Shown here: piece after piece, positions 1 to 9,359 of the stretch
How the letters are laid out: each line of letters begins with the position of its first letter
How positions within the stretch are numbered: the first letter of the stretch is position 1
Source of the DNA: Rhizobium leguminosarum
GTDB taxonomy: Bacteria > Pseudomonadota > Alphaproteobacteria > Rhizobiales > Rhizobiaceae
DNA: 64,000 nucleotides
NCBI RefSeq assembly: GCF_004123835.1
Contig: NZ_MZMU01000012.1
Coordinates: forward strand, 806,001-870,000
Direction of reading: 5' to 3'
Position numbers and translations under genes: made by a program
Notes under the pieces: model-generated
What the model saw: only the letters and a program-made list of their open reading frames with translations
Told to the model about the DNA's origin: nothing
Databases searched by the model: none

Positions 1-2
1 AC

Positions 3-200
3 ATCAACGTCACCGCGAAGGGACTTGCGCTTTTCGTGATGATCGAGACCGAGACCGACGGCAAATATTCCGACAACGCCTTCGATCTTGCGGCCGGCGA
101 GAGCCGCCGCATCACCTTTACCCCGGCACGGCCGCTTGATCGTGGCGCGCTTCCGGAGTTCCGGTTCTACGACCTGTATTCCTGCCAGTCGGCGGATTGA
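3..200 (+). CDS. beta-mannosidase (GH2) C-terminus, cut by window edge
   Basis: An open frame enters from the left edge and stops at TGA 198-200. The 65 visible residues read as the beta-sandwich end of a glycoside hydrolase family 2 protein: VMIETETDGKYSDNAFDL, a Pro/Arg turn (FTPARPLD) and a final EFRFYDLYS. This resembles the C-terminus of bacterial beta-mannosidases, which remove terminal beta-mannose from manno-oligosaccharides. No catalytic residue is visible, so the family call rests on the tail alone. The sugar-metabolism genes that follow on the same strand fit a role in plant-polysaccharide use. Confidence 0.55.
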   Translation: MNVTAKGLALFVMIETETDGKYSDNAFDLAAGESRRITFTPARPLDRGALPEFRFYDLYSCQSAD

Positions 201-237
201 TCTTGCAAGAATGGGCACGAGGCCCAAGGAGAACATG

Positions 238-999
238 ATGACGAAACTTAGCTACCAGCTCTATAGCGCCCGCAACTTCCAGCCCTATTCGGCGATCTTC
301 GAAAAGCTCGGCAAGGCTGGCTATGCCGAAGTCGAGGGCTTCGGCGGCATCTATGCCGATCTCGATGATGCCGGGCTGAAGAGTCTTCGCGCCGATCTCG
401 ACAAGAACGGCCTGGTCATGGCGACCGGCCATTTCAGCCCCGATTTCCTGGAGAAGGAAGTCGAGAAGTCGCTGAACATTGCCAAGATCCTCGGCATGGA
501 TTCGATCTATGCGCCGCATCTCGCCGCCGACGAACGCCCGTCCGACGCCGCCGGCTGGGTCGCCTTCGGCAAGCGCCTGCAGGAGATCAGCAAGCCCTAC
601 AAGGCTGCCGGCTACGAATTCGGCTGGCACAATCACGATTTCGAATTCTTCAAGCTGCAGGATGGTTCGCGGCCGATCGAGCGTATCTTCGAGGGCGCGC
701 CGGACATTTCCTGGGAGGCCGATATCGCCTGGGTAATCCGTGGCGGCGCCGATCCCTTCGCCTGGATCGAGAAGCTTGGATCCCGTATCAACGCCGTGCA
801 TGTCAAGGACATCGCACCGGCCGGCGAAGCGACGGATGAGAGCGGCTGGGCCGATGTCGGCCACGGCAAGGTCGAGTGGGCCAGGCTGATGACGGCGTTG
901 CGCGCCACCAAGGCCAAGCACTATGTCGTCGAACACGATAACCCGAATGACATCGACCGCAATATCAGCCGCTCGATCGCATCCTTCCAGACCTACTGA
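238..999 (+). CDS. sugar phosphate isomerase/epimerase (AP-endonuclease-2-type TIM barrel)
   Basis: The 253-residue product has the xylose-isomerase-like TIM-barrel pattern of the sugar phosphate isomerase/epimerase family: EVEGFGG near residue 32, GWHNHDFEF near 129-137 and a late HVKDI, where the metal ligands are expected. Two ATGs lie side by side (235 and 238); 238 is taken because AAGGAGA at 226-232 then has a normal spacing of 5. It is followed after 9 bases by a Gfo/Idh oxidoreductase, a common pairing in inositol and keto-sugar catabolism. The substrate cannot be read from sequence. Confidence 0.85.
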   Translation: MTKLSYQLYSARNFQPYSAIFEKLGKAGYAEVEGFGGIYADLDDAGLKSLRADLDKNGLVMATGHFSPDFLEKEVEKSLNIAKILGMDSIYAPHLAADERPSDAAGWVAFGKRLQEISKPYKAAGYEFGWHNHDFEFFKLQDGSRPIERIFEGAPDISWEADIAWVIRGGADPFAWIEKLGSRINAVHVKDIAPAGEATDESGWADVGHGKVEWARLMTALRATKAKHYVVEHDNPNDIDRNISRSIASFQTY

Positions 1000-1008
1000 G
1001 GCTTCATC

Positions 1009-2142
1009 ATGACCAGGGAACTTGGCGTCGGCATCATCGGATGCGGCAACATCTCCACCACCTACTTCTCACTGGCACCGCTCTTCAAGGGGCTGAAAGT
1101 GCTGGCCTGCGCCGACATCAACGCGCAGGCGGCCGAGGCGCGCGCCAAGGAATATGGCGTCAAAGCGCAGACGATCGACGAGCTTCTCGCCAATGACGAG
1201 ATCGACGTCGTCGTCAACCTGACGATCCCGGATGCGCATTTCCGCGTGTCGAAGGCGATCCTCGAGGCCGGAAAACACGTCTATTCGGAAAAGCCTCTGG
1301 TGCTTTCGCTCGAAGAGGGCGAGGAACTCCGCCGCATCGCCAAGGAAAAGAACCTTGCAGTCGGCTGTGCGCCCGACACCTTCCTCGGTGGCGCCCATCA
1401 GCTCGCCCGCAAGTTCATCGATGACGGCGGCATCGGCCGGGTGACTTCGGGCGCCTGCTATGTGATGAGCCCCGGCATGGAGATGTGGCATCCGAACCCG
1501 GATTTCTTCTTCCTGCCGGGCGGCGGCCCGATCCTCGATCTCGGCCCTTATTACATCGCCAACCTGATCAACCTGATCGGCCCGGTCAAACGTGTCGGCG
1601 GCATGACCTCGATGGCGTCGCCGACACGCACCATCACCAGCCAGCCACGCAACGGCGAGATCATCCCGGTCAAGACGCCGACGACGATCCAGGCGCTGCT
1701 CGAATTCGTCAACGGTGCCACCGTGACGCTGACGGCGAGCTGGGACGTGTGGTCGCACCGCCATGCCAATATGGAGCTCTACGGCACCGACGGTTCGCTC
1801 TATGTGCCGGATCCGAATTTCTTCGGCGGCACCGTCGAGGCAAGCGGCCGCGACAAGGATATAAAGCCGCTCGAGGCCTGGGAGCATCCCTTCGGCAAGA
1901 TCAATCAGGAAAGCCCGAACGGCTCGCGCGCCAATTACCGCACCGCCGGGCTTGCCGACATGGCGATGTCGCTGATCGAGGGCCGCGATGCGCGCTGCTC
2001 GCTCGACCGGACGCTGCACGGCGTCGACGTCATGACCTCGATCCTGAAATCGGGCCAAGAGGGCCGTTTCATCGACCTGACCACGACCTGCACGCAACCG
2101 GCCGCCCTTGGCATCGAAGAAGCGCAGGCGCTGTTGAAGTAG
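1009..2142 (+). CDS. Gfo/Idh/MocA family NAD(P)-dependent oxidoreductase
   Basis: The 377-residue protein starts with a Rossmann dinucleotide fold (GIIGCGNIS, residues 8-16) and carries the family's catalytic Lys motif SEKPL at 93-97, followed by the C-terminal alpha/beta substrate domain. Members oxidise or reduce sugars and cyclitols with NAD(P). It sits 9 bases after the TIM-barrel isomerase, so the two are probably co-transcribed and act on the same sugar, possibly together with the upstream GH2 enzyme. The exact substrate is unknown. Confidence 0.88.
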   Translation: MTRELGVGIIGCGNISTTYFSLAPLFKGLKVLACADINAQAAEARAKEYGVKAQTIDELLANDEIDVVVNLTIPDAHFRVSKAILEAGKHVYSEKPLVLSLEEGEELRRIAKEKNLAVGCAPDTFLGGAHQLARKFIDDGGIGRVTSGACYVMSPGMEMWHPNPDFFFLPGGGPILDLGPYYIANLINLIGPVKRVGGMTSMASPTRTITSQPRNGEIIPVKTPTTIQALLEFVNGATVTLTASWDVWSHRHANMELYGTDGSLYVPDPNFFGGTVEASGRDKDIKPLEAWEHPFGKINQESPNGSRANYRTAGLADMAMSLIEGRDARCSLDRTLHGVDVMTSILKSGQEGRFIDLTTTCTQPAALGIEEAQALLK

Positions 2143-2189
2143 AGAGAACGCGCGCCTTGTCCTGCGGCTGTCCGGTTCGCGCCGGTGGC

Positions 2190-2340
2190 TGCCCCTCACC
2201 CTAACCCTCTCCCCGTAAAAACGGGGAGAGGGGACGTGCCAAATGCGGCGTTGAGGTTGAGGTTGAGGTTGAGGAAGGCGGTGCGGATGTCCCTTCGCCC
2301 CGTTTACGGGGAGAAGGTGGCGGCAGCCGGATGAGGGGCA
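2190..2340. repeat. RIME-like rhizobial intergenic palindromic element
   Basis: This 150-bp block is bounded by TGCCCCTCACC and its imperfect inverse GGATGAGGGGCA. Inside are two smaller hairpins (CTCTCCCCGT...ACGGGGAGAG near 2208-2232, and the CGCCCCGTTTACGGGG region near 2296) separated by a short GGTTGA-type tandem repeat (GAGGTT repeated). The CCCTCACCCTAACCCTCTCCCCG signature is common between rhizobial genes and resembles the Rhizobium intergenic mosaic elements. It separates the isomerase operon from the aldo/keto reductase gene. Confidence 0.7.
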
Positions 2341-2412
2341 GGTGTCGGCAATCTCTTGGGCCGATAATGTCGCATGACGACCATATAGCTATTTTATCAA
2401 GGAGACATTCAG

Positions 2413-3444
<1,032 letters not shown>

Positions 3445-3451
3445 TCACGTC

Positions 3452-3485
3452 AGGCCCGGAAGCAAGTCTTCCGGGCCTCTTTCTG
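3452..3485 (+). terminator. intrinsic terminator of the aldo/keto reductase gene
   Basis: AGGCCCGGAAG (3452-3462), loop CAAGT, then CTTCCGGGCCT (3468-3478) form a perfect 11-bp stem followed by the pyrimidine run CTTTCT. It lies seven bases after the reductase stop codon. Confidence 0.85.
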
Positions 3486-3486
3486 C

Positions 3487-3506
3487 TATAATCTGATGTA
3501 CGTACA
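3487..3506 (+). promoter_or_regulatory. -10 box and 10-bp palindrome upstream of GH43 gene
   Basis: A consensus TATAAT (3487-3492) follows the terminator directly. The perfect palindrome TGTACGTACA (3497-3506) comes five bases later, where transcription would start. A symmetric site at +1 is typical of a GntR- or LacI-type repressor operator. No convincing -35 box is visible because the terminator stem occupies that place. Confidence 0.45.
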
Positions 3507-3540
3507 GCAAAAAGCACCGCCGGTCGGAGGAGTCCCTGTC

Positions 3541-5154
3541 ATGATCCGCAATCCCATTCTGCCCGGGTTCAACCCCGATCCGTCGATCTGCCGCGTCGGC
3601 GCGGATTATTACATCGCCACCTCCACTTTCGAATGGTATCCCGGCGTGCAGATCCACCATTCGCGCGACCTGGTGAACTGGACGCTGGTGCGCCGGCCGC
3701 TTGAGCGGAAATCGCAGCTCGACATGCGCGGCAATCCTGACAGCTGTGGCATCTGGGCGCCGTGTCTTTCCTACGCCAACGGCCAATTCTGGCTGGTCTA
3801 TACCGACGTCAAGCGCTTCGACGGCAGTTTCAAGGACGCGCCGAACTATATCGTCACAGCGCCTTCGATCGAGGCCGAATGGTCCGAGCCGATCTACGTC
3901 AATTCCTCCGGCTTCGACCCCTCGCTCTTCCACGATGATGACGGCCGCAAGTGGTTCGTCAACATGCAGTGGAACCACCGCACCGAAAGCTATGGCGGCT
4001 CGCCGAAATCGCCGGCCTTCGACGGCATCCTGCTGCAGGAATGGGACCCGGCGGCAAGGGCGCTGAAGGGGCCGATCAAGAACATCTTCGCCGGCAGCCC
4101 GCTCGGCCTCGTCGAAGGCCCGCATCTCTTCAAACGCAATGGCTGGTATTATCTGACCACCGCCGAGGGCGGCACCGGCTACGACCATGCCGTCACCATG
4201 GCGCGGTCGCGAAGGATCGAGGGACCCTATGAGATGCATCCGAACATGCATCTCATCACCTCCAAAGATCATCCGGGCGCGGTATTGCAGCGGGCAGGGC
4301 ACGGTCAATATGTCGAGACGCCCGAGGGCGAAGCCTATCACACCCATCTTTGCGGCCGTCCGCTGCCGCCGAAGCGGCGCTGCACGCTGGGGCGCGAGAC
4401 ATCCTTGCAGAAATGCGTCTGGCGTGACGACGACTGGCTCTATCTCGAAAACGGCACCACCGTGCCCGATGTCGATGTGCCGGGCCTCTCCGGCGCGGTG
4501 CCTGCGGAAAAGCCGATGCGCAGCGAATACAACTTCGACGGTGGCACATTGCCTGCCGATTTCCAGTGGCTGCGCACGCCCGAGCCCGAGCGCATCTTCA
4601 ACCTGACGGATCGTCCCGGCCATCTGCGTCTGATTGCGCGCGAAAGCATCGGCTCCTGGTTTGAACAGTCGCTGGTCGCCCGCCGCCAGGAACACCACAG
4701 TTTCCGCGCCGAAACCGTGATCGAGTTCTCGCCCGACACCTATCAGCAGGTGGCGGGCCTGACGCACTATTACAACCGCCACAAGTTTCACGCGGTCGCC
4801 GTAACGCTGCACGAAACACTCGGCCGCTGCGTGACAATCCTCTCCTGCAACGGCGATTACCCGAACGGACGCCTCAGCTTTCCCGCCGAAAGCGGCGTTG
4901 CGATTGCCGCCGAGGGCCGCGTCCAACTCGCCATGGAAATCCGCGAGAACGACTTGCAATTCTTCTGGCAGACCGAAGGCAAGGGCGCCTGGCAGCCGAT
5001 CGGCCCGGTCCTCGACGCCGGGGTGATTTCCGACGAAGGCGGACGCGGCGAACACGGCTCCTTCACCGGCGCCTTCGCCGGCGTGTTTGCCTTCGATACA
5101 TCAGGCCGGGCGAAGTCCGCGGATTTCGACTGGTTTGTTTATGACGAGTTGTGA
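3541..5154 (+). CDS. glycoside hydrolase family 43 beta-xylosidase/arabinofuranosidase
   Basis: The 537-residue protein has the five-bladed propeller signature of GH43: NPDPS with the catalytic base Asp13, a GFDPSLF Asp near 126 that orients the pair, and GLVEGPH with the acid Glu near 192. The C-terminal third is the beta-sandwich common to xylosidases of the XynB/GH43_11 group. No signal peptide is seen, so it probably acts in the cytoplasm on imported xylo-oligosaccharides. The start at 3541 is chosen for GGAGGAG at 3526-3532; an in-frame ATG at 3496 lies upstream but has no ribosome-binding site. Confidence 0.9.
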   Translation: MIRNPILPGFNPDPSICRVGADYYIATSTFEWYPGVQIHHSRDLVNWTLVRRPLERKSQLDMRGNPDSCGIWAPCLSYANGQFWLVYTDVKRFDGSFKDAPNYIVTAPSIEAEWSEPIYVNSSGFDPSLFHDDDGRKWFVNMQWNHRTESYGGSPKSPAFDGILLQEWDPAARALKGPIKNIFAGSPLGLVEGPHLFKRNGWYYLTTAEGGTGYDHAVTMARSRRIEGPYEMHPNMHLITSKDHPGAVLQRAGHGQYVETPEGEAYHTHLCGRPLPPKRRCTLGRETSLQKCVWRDDDWLYLENGTTVPDVDVPGLSGAVPAEKPMRSEYNFDGGTLPADFQWLRTPEPERIFNLTDRPGHLRLIARESIGSWFEQSLVARRQEHHSFRAETVIEFSPDTYQQVAGLTHYYNRHKFHAVAVTLHETLGRCVTILSCNGDYPNGRLSFPAESGVAIAAEGRVQLAMEIRENDLQFFWQTEGKGAWQPIGPVLDAGVISDEGGRGEHGSFTGAFAGVFAFDTSGRAKSADFDWFVYDEL

Positions 5155-5170
5155 GGGACGGGTGCCTGGT

Positions 5171-5335
5171 CACCCGCCCTCGTCCTTCGAGGCTCCGGCC
5201 TTTGGCCTATGCACCTCAGGATGAGGGCTAATCGCTGTGCGTTGCATCTGGCAGGCTGAAGTTTGCCGAGTGGCGACCTCTCTCCGACCTCATCCTGAGG
5301 TGCCCCGCAGGGGCCTCGAAGGGCGAGGGCGGCCA
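5171..5335. repeat. long inverted repeat, rhizobial intergenic element
   Basis: The left arm (5171-5229, CACCCGCCCTCGTCCTTCGA ... CACCTCAGGATGAGGG) is answered by an inverted arm (5287-5334, CCTCATCCTGAGGTGCCCC ... TCGAAGGGCGAGGGCGG). The pair can fold into a long hairpin with a roughly 57-base loop. CCTCATCCTGAGG-type palindromes are common between genes in rhizobia. It lies right after the GH43 stop and may end or stabilise that transcript. Confidence 0.65.
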
Positions 5336-5369
5336 CCGTGTTGGGATGTCCGTTCTGGCACTCCCAGCA

Positions 5370-5540
5370 CACAAAAAGAAAGCCGGCGCAGGGCCGGCTA
5401 AGACGGAACGCGGCTGGACAGGGGATACTGGCCGGTTCCAAGCACTTCGTGACTGAACAATAACTTTGACTACATGCCGAGGCAGCGAAAAAGGGGCGTA
5501 ACGAGAACGCCCGGAGACGGCTCCGCAAAGGGGTGGGCGG
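5370..5540 (-). ncRNA. possible minus-strand small RNA with two intrinsic terminators
   Basis: Two terminator-like hairpins read on the minus strand: GGGCG-TTCTCGTTA-CGCCC followed by CTTTTT (5488-5512), and GCCGGC-CCTGC-GCCGGC followed by TTTCTTTTT (5373-5398). No plausible coding frame on the minus strand ends before them, which suggests one or two short non-coding transcripts. The 5' end is not placed; the region up to about 5760 could hold the promoter. I do not recognise an RNA family. A divergent leader of the ABC exporter is an alternative. Confidence 0.35.
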
Positions 5541-5811
5541 CGGGGCGGATGCCGGTGCTGGCCTCGGCTCCCTTATCGGGCATGAAGATCACCGGATGAT
5601 GACATCTGAAACCGGCGCTGCCTTTCTTTTCGCCGGAGGGGCTGCTCGTTGTGAAAACCCGATGCCGGCTACTTCGCCCGCGTCAGCAGGTCAGCGGGCC
5701 AACTGTGTTAGCAGCGCGAATGCAGTGTTCACGGGCTTAAGGATGTTAAAGCGTTACAAAGGGACTATATAGCGGGCCGAAGTAACTTCCGAGAAGCCGC
5801 AAGAGTCCCGC
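5541..5811. other. intergenic stretch before ABC exporter genes
   Basis: No convincing gene is seen. The right end carries an AT-rich block (TTAAAGCGTTACAAAGGGAC, then TATATA at 5765-5770) that may be the promoter of the downstream ABC-2 pair. The rest is GC-rich without clear dyads. Confidence 0.4.
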
Positions 5812-6738
5812 ATGGCCCCCATCATTTCCGTTCAGAACCTCACCAAGACCTACTCCAATGGGTTCGAGGCCCTGAAGGGCATCAATCTCGACGTCGAAAA
5901 GGGCGAGATCCTGGCGCTGCTCGGGCCGAACGGCGCGGGCAAGACGACGCTGATCTCGATCATCTGCGGCATCGCCAACCCGAGCGGCGGCCGGGTGCTG
6001 GTCGCCGGTCACGACGTCGTGAAGGATTTCCGCGCCACCCGCGGAATGATCGGGCTGGTGCCGCAGGAGCTCACCACCGATCAGTTCGAGACGGTGTTCA
6101 ATACAGTGAGCTTTTCGCGCGGGCTGCACGGCAAGAAATCCAATCCTGCGCATATCGAGAAGGTGCTGCGCGCGCTCTCGCTCTGGGACAAGAAGGACAA
6201 TATGCTGCGCCAGCTCTCCGGCGGGATGAAGCGACGGGTGCTGATCGCCAAGGCACTCTCGCATGAGCCGGATATCCTTTTCCTCGACGAGCCGACCGCC
6301 GGCGTCGATGTGACGCTGCGCAAGGACATGTGGCATGTCGTCGAAGAGCTTCGGGCCTCCGGCGTCACCATCATCCTGACCACCCATTATATTGAGGAGG
6401 CCGAGGAAATCGCCGACCGTGTCGGCGTCATCAACGGCGGCGAGTTGCTGCTCGTCGAGGACAAGGCAGCGCTGATGGCCAAGCTGGGCCGCAAGCAGCT
6501 CATCCTTGATCTCACCGAACCGCTCCGCCGGCTGCCGGATTGTTTTTCCGGCAACGGGCTGACGCTGGAGGCTGACGGCAACCGGCTGACTTATGATTTC
6601 GACGCTGGTAACGAGCAGGAAAGTATCGCGGCACTGCTGACCCGGCTCGGCGAGAACAATATCCATTTCAAGGATCTCTCGACGCGGCAAAGCTCGCTCG
6701 AAGACATCTTCGTGGCGCTGGTGGGAGCGGACAAATGA
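5812..6738 (+). CDS. ABC-2 type exporter ATP-binding protein
   Basis: The 308-residue ATPase has Walker A GPNGAGKTT (38-46), a shortened signature LSGGMKRR, Walker B LFLDEPTAGVD and the H-loop LTTHY. The C-terminal extension of about 90 residues is typical of the DrrA/NodI/YadG drug- or polysaccharide-export group. Its last four bases overlap the start of the permease gene (ATGA), so the two are translationally coupled and should form a half-size export complex at the inner membrane. The cargo is unknown. Confidence 0.9.
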   Translation: MAPIISVQNLTKTYSNGFEALKGINLDVEKGEILALLGPNGAGKTTLISIICGIANPSGGRVLVAGHDVVKDFRATRGMIGLVPQELTTDQFETVFNTVSFSRGLHGKKSNPAHIEKVLRALSLWDKKDNMLRQLSGGMKRRVLIAKALSHEPDILFLDEPTAGVDVTLRKDMWHVVEELRASGVTIILTTHYIEEAEEIADRVGVINGGELLLVEDKAALMAKLGRKQLILDLTEPLRRLPDCFSGNGLTLEADGNRLTYDFDAGNEQESIAALLTRLGENNIHFKDLSTRQSSLEDIFVALVGADK

Positions 6739-7496
6739 ACGTCGAGGCCGTCAAATCGATCTATTTCTTCGAGATGGCGCGCACGCGCCGCACCCTGCTG
6801 CAGAGCGTCATCTCGCCTGTCATCTCGACATCGCTCTATTTCATCGTCTTTGGTGCTGCAGTCGGCTCGCGCATCCCGGAGGTGGAGGGCGTGTCCTATG
6901 GCGCCTTCATCACGCCCGGCCTGATCATGCTGACGCTGCTCGGCCAGTGCATCAGCAACGGCTCCTTCGGCATCTATTTCCCGAAATTCACCGGCACGAT
7001 CTACGAGGTGCTTTCGGCGCCGGTTGCGATGACGGAGATCTTGCTCGGTTATGTCGGGGCGGCGGCGACCAAGGGGATGATCATTGGCTTCATCATCCTC
7101 CTGACCGCCAATCTCTTCGTTGACGTCAGGATCGAGCATCCCTTCATGATGATCCTGTTCTTCCTGCTGACGGCGATCACTTTCAGCCTGTTCGGCTTCA
7201 TGATCGGCATCTGGGCCGGCAATTTCGAGCAGTTGAACCTCATTCCTATGCTGGTCGTGCCGCCGCTGACCTTTCTCGGCGGCAGCTTCTATTCGGTCAG
7301 CATGCTGCCGCCCTTCTGGCAGGCGGTCAGCCACCTCAACCCAGTGCTCTATCTCGTCAGCGGCTTCCGCTGGAGTTTTTACGGGATCGCCGACGTCAAC
7401 CCGGCGATCAGCCTGGCGATGATCACGGTGTTCCTGGTGGTATGCCTGGGGACACTCGCCTGGGTCTTCAAGACCGGCTACCGGCTGCGGAACTGA
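6735..7496 (+). CDS. ABC-2 type exporter permease
   Basis: The 253-residue hydrophobic protein has about six membrane segments and the ABC-2 family pattern (RRTLLQSVISPVISTSLYF near the N-terminus; PLTFLGGSFYSVSMLPPFW near residue 180). It resembles YadH/NodJ-type permeases and overlaps its ATPase gene by four bases. Together they should export a hydrophobic or glycan substrate. Confidence 0.9.
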   Translation: MNVEAVKSIYFFEMARTRRTLLQSVISPVISTSLYFIVFGAAVGSRIPEVEGVSYGAFITPGLIMLTLLGQCISNGSFGIYFPKFTGTIYEVLSAPVAMTEILLGYVGAAATKGMIIGFIILLTANLFVDVRIEHPFMMILFFLLTAITFSLFGFMIGIWAGNFEQLNLIPMLVVPPLTFLGGSFYSVSMLPPFWQAVSHLNPVLYLVSGFRWSFYGIADVNPAISLAMITVFLVVCLGTLAWVFKTGYRLRN

Positions 7497-7608
7497 TCCG
7501 GCCCTGAAGAAGCGCCATCGGAAAACCCGATGACACCATCGGTTTCTTCCGTTTTTCTTCCGCTCTGATCCGAGGCATCTGCTGCATCAGCCGAGAAGGA
7601 GATGGCAG

Positions 7609-8346
7609 ATGACAGATATCAGGATCGAAGGCGCGAAGATTGTGATTGCTGGCGGCAGTTCCGGAATGGGGCTGGCGCTGGCGAGGCGTTTGCTCGGGGA
7701 AGGGGCGGCGGTGACGATCGCAGGACGCAGCCAAGATAAGCTTACGGCGGCCCGCCGCGATCTCGGCGAGCATCCTGGATTGGCGACGGTTGCCGTCGAT
7801 ATATCGCGCGAGGAAGAGGTCGCGGCGCTGTTCCGCAATAGCGGGCCGGTCGATCACATCGTCAGCACGGCGGCCGATATCGAAGGCGCCTATCAGATGC
7901 TGCCTACGATCGAGCTTACGGCGGCGCAAAGGGTGGTCGAAAGCAAATTCTACGGGCCGCTGCTGCTGGCGAAATACGGGGCCGCCCATCTGCCGCCCTC
8001 AGGATCGATTACCTATACGTCAGGTGTCGCGGCCTACCGGCCGGCGGCGCGTGGATCGGTGGTCGCAGCCGTCAATGCGGCGCTCGAGGGCCTGGTCAGG
8101 GCGCTTGCTGTCGAACTGGCGCCGATCCGGATCAACGCAGTGTCGCCCGGATGGGTGGACACGCCGATCTGGAGCTTCGTCGCCGGCGATGCCAAGCAGG
8201 CGACACTTGATGCGATGGCGCAGCGCCTGCCGGCTGGACGCGTTGGACAGCCCGATGATATCGCCGATGCGATCCGCTTCTTGATCGGCAACGGATTCAC
8301 GACAGGCACTATCCTGCATGTCGAAGGTGGACATCGGCTGGTCTGA
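7609..8346 (+). CDS. SDR-family protein lacking the YxxxK catalytic pair
   Basis: The 245 residues keep the short-chain dehydrogenase cofactor site (GGSSGMG, 15-21), the NNAG-equivalent region (VSTAAD) and the C-terminal INAVSPGWVDTP. At the place of the catalytic Tyr-x-x-x-Lys the sequence reads Val152-x-x-x-Asn156 (SVVAAVNAALEG), so classical SDR chemistry is doubtful. A subgroup of SDR-like proteins with this change is common in proteobacteria. A good AAGGAG ribosome-binding site precedes the ATG. Its 3' end overlaps the convergent LysR gene by 38 bases, hinting at linked regulation. Confidence 0.8.
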   Translation: MTDIRIEGAKIVIAGGSSGMGLALARRLLGEGAAVTIAGRSQDKLTAARRDLGEHPGLATVAVDISREEEVAALFRNSGPVDHIVSTAADIEGAYQMLPTIELTAAQRVVESKFYGPLLLAKYGAAHLPPSGSITYTSGVAAYRPAARGSVVAAVNAALEGLVRALAVELAPIRINAVSPGWVDTPIWSFVAGDAKQATLDAMAQRLPAGRVGQPDDIADAIRFLIGNGFTTGTILHVEGGHRLV

Positions 8347-9232
8347 ACGGCGAGAATTCTTCGCTTGCCGATTGCAGCAGGTGGGTAAGCACCGGCGGCT
8401 GCACGCGCCTGCGCCGCCACATCATCACCAGCGAGGCTGCGGGTGGTTTGCCCGGCCACGGCAGTTCGACGATGTTGCCCCGCGTTGCGGCCGGGCCGAC
8501 CGCAAGGCGCGGGACGAGGCCAAAGCCGGCGCCGGATGCAACGAGCCGGACGATCGTCGCGATGCTGTCGGCTTCCGTGACGATCGAAGGTGCTGCGATC
8601 TGCGCTTCGGCAAAAGCAGTGTCGAACAGGTGCCGATAAACGCAGCCGGTTTCGGTGGCGACGAAGGGCACGGTGCTCAGTGCCGCGAGGCTTGCGGGTG
8701 GCCGGGCTTGCGAATCGCCGCCGGCAATCAGCACCAGCGGTTCGCTGCAGATTCGGCGCGTCATGAAGCGTTCATCTTGCTGTCCGCGATCGAAGGTGAA
8801 GGCGACATCGATCGAGCCGTGCTGCAATTGCGCCAGCAATTCGCCGCTGTTACCGATCTTGATCTTGAGGCCGACGTCTGGATTCTTCTTGCGAAAGAGT
8901 GATAGCCAGGGCGCCAGCCGCTCGGCGGCGATGGTTTCGAGCGTACCCAAGGTGACGGACTGTTCGGCATTGCCGGCTGCAGCACTGATGGCTGCCTTCG
9001 CCTCCTCGTTCAGCGCCAGTATCTCTTCGGCATAGGCCTTGAGGACCGCGCCTGCGGGTGTCGCGACGACGCCCTGGCGCGAGCGGAGGAAGAGTTCTGC
9101 GCCCAGCTCCTCTTCTAGCGCCTGTATCTGGTCGCTGAGGCTCGACTGAGCGAGATTGACCTCGGCAGCGGCGCGCGTGAGGTTTTCGTGCCGGATCACT
9201 GCGAGGAATGTCTTCAATTGTCGTGGGTTCAT
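8309..9232 (-). CDS. LysR-family transcriptional regulator
   Basis: The 307-residue protein has the N-terminal winged helix of LysR regulators (MNPRQLKTFLAV, then RAAAEVNLAQSSLSDQI) and a periplasmic-binding-like effector domain starting near residue 90. It lies downstream of the EamA transporter gene on the same strand and converges with the SDR gene. Targets may include the transporter or the SDR gene; the effector is unknown. Confidence 0.9.
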   Translation of the reverse strand: MNPRQLKTFLAVIRHENLTRAAAEVNLAQSSLSDQIQALEEELGAELFLRSRQGVVATPAGAVLKAYAEEILALNEEAKAAISAAAGNAEQSVTLGTLETIAAERLAPWLSLFRKKNPDVGLKIKIGNSGELLAQLQHGSIDVAFTFDRGQQDERFMTRRICSEPLVLIAGGDSQARPPASLAALSTVPFVATETGCVYRHLFDTAFAEAQIAAPSIVTEADSIATIVRLVASGAGFGLVPRLAVGPAATRGNIVELPWPGKPPAASLVMMWRRRRVQPPVLTHLLQSASEEFSPFRPADVHLRHAG

Positions 9233-9359
9233 ATCGAGCTCCGGTATGGCGCGGAGGCGCCGTGACGCAGGATATCAACAAAGCGGAACGGGCTGCAACG
9301 CAGGAGCACGGGGCGGCGAACTGCTCTTCTTGTGTTGCTGCGTATTGCGCCAGTTCCCA

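Noticed and set aside
2230..2280. GGTTGA microsatellite as a phase-variation tract
   Set aside because: It lies within a common intergenic element, outside coding sequence and promoter boxes, with only about four degenerate units.
5533..5772. Plus-strand 79-codon frame before the ABC exporter genes
   Set aside because: No ribosome-binding site, Gly/Ala-rich composition and no recognisable motif; the same DNA carries minus-strand terminators instead.
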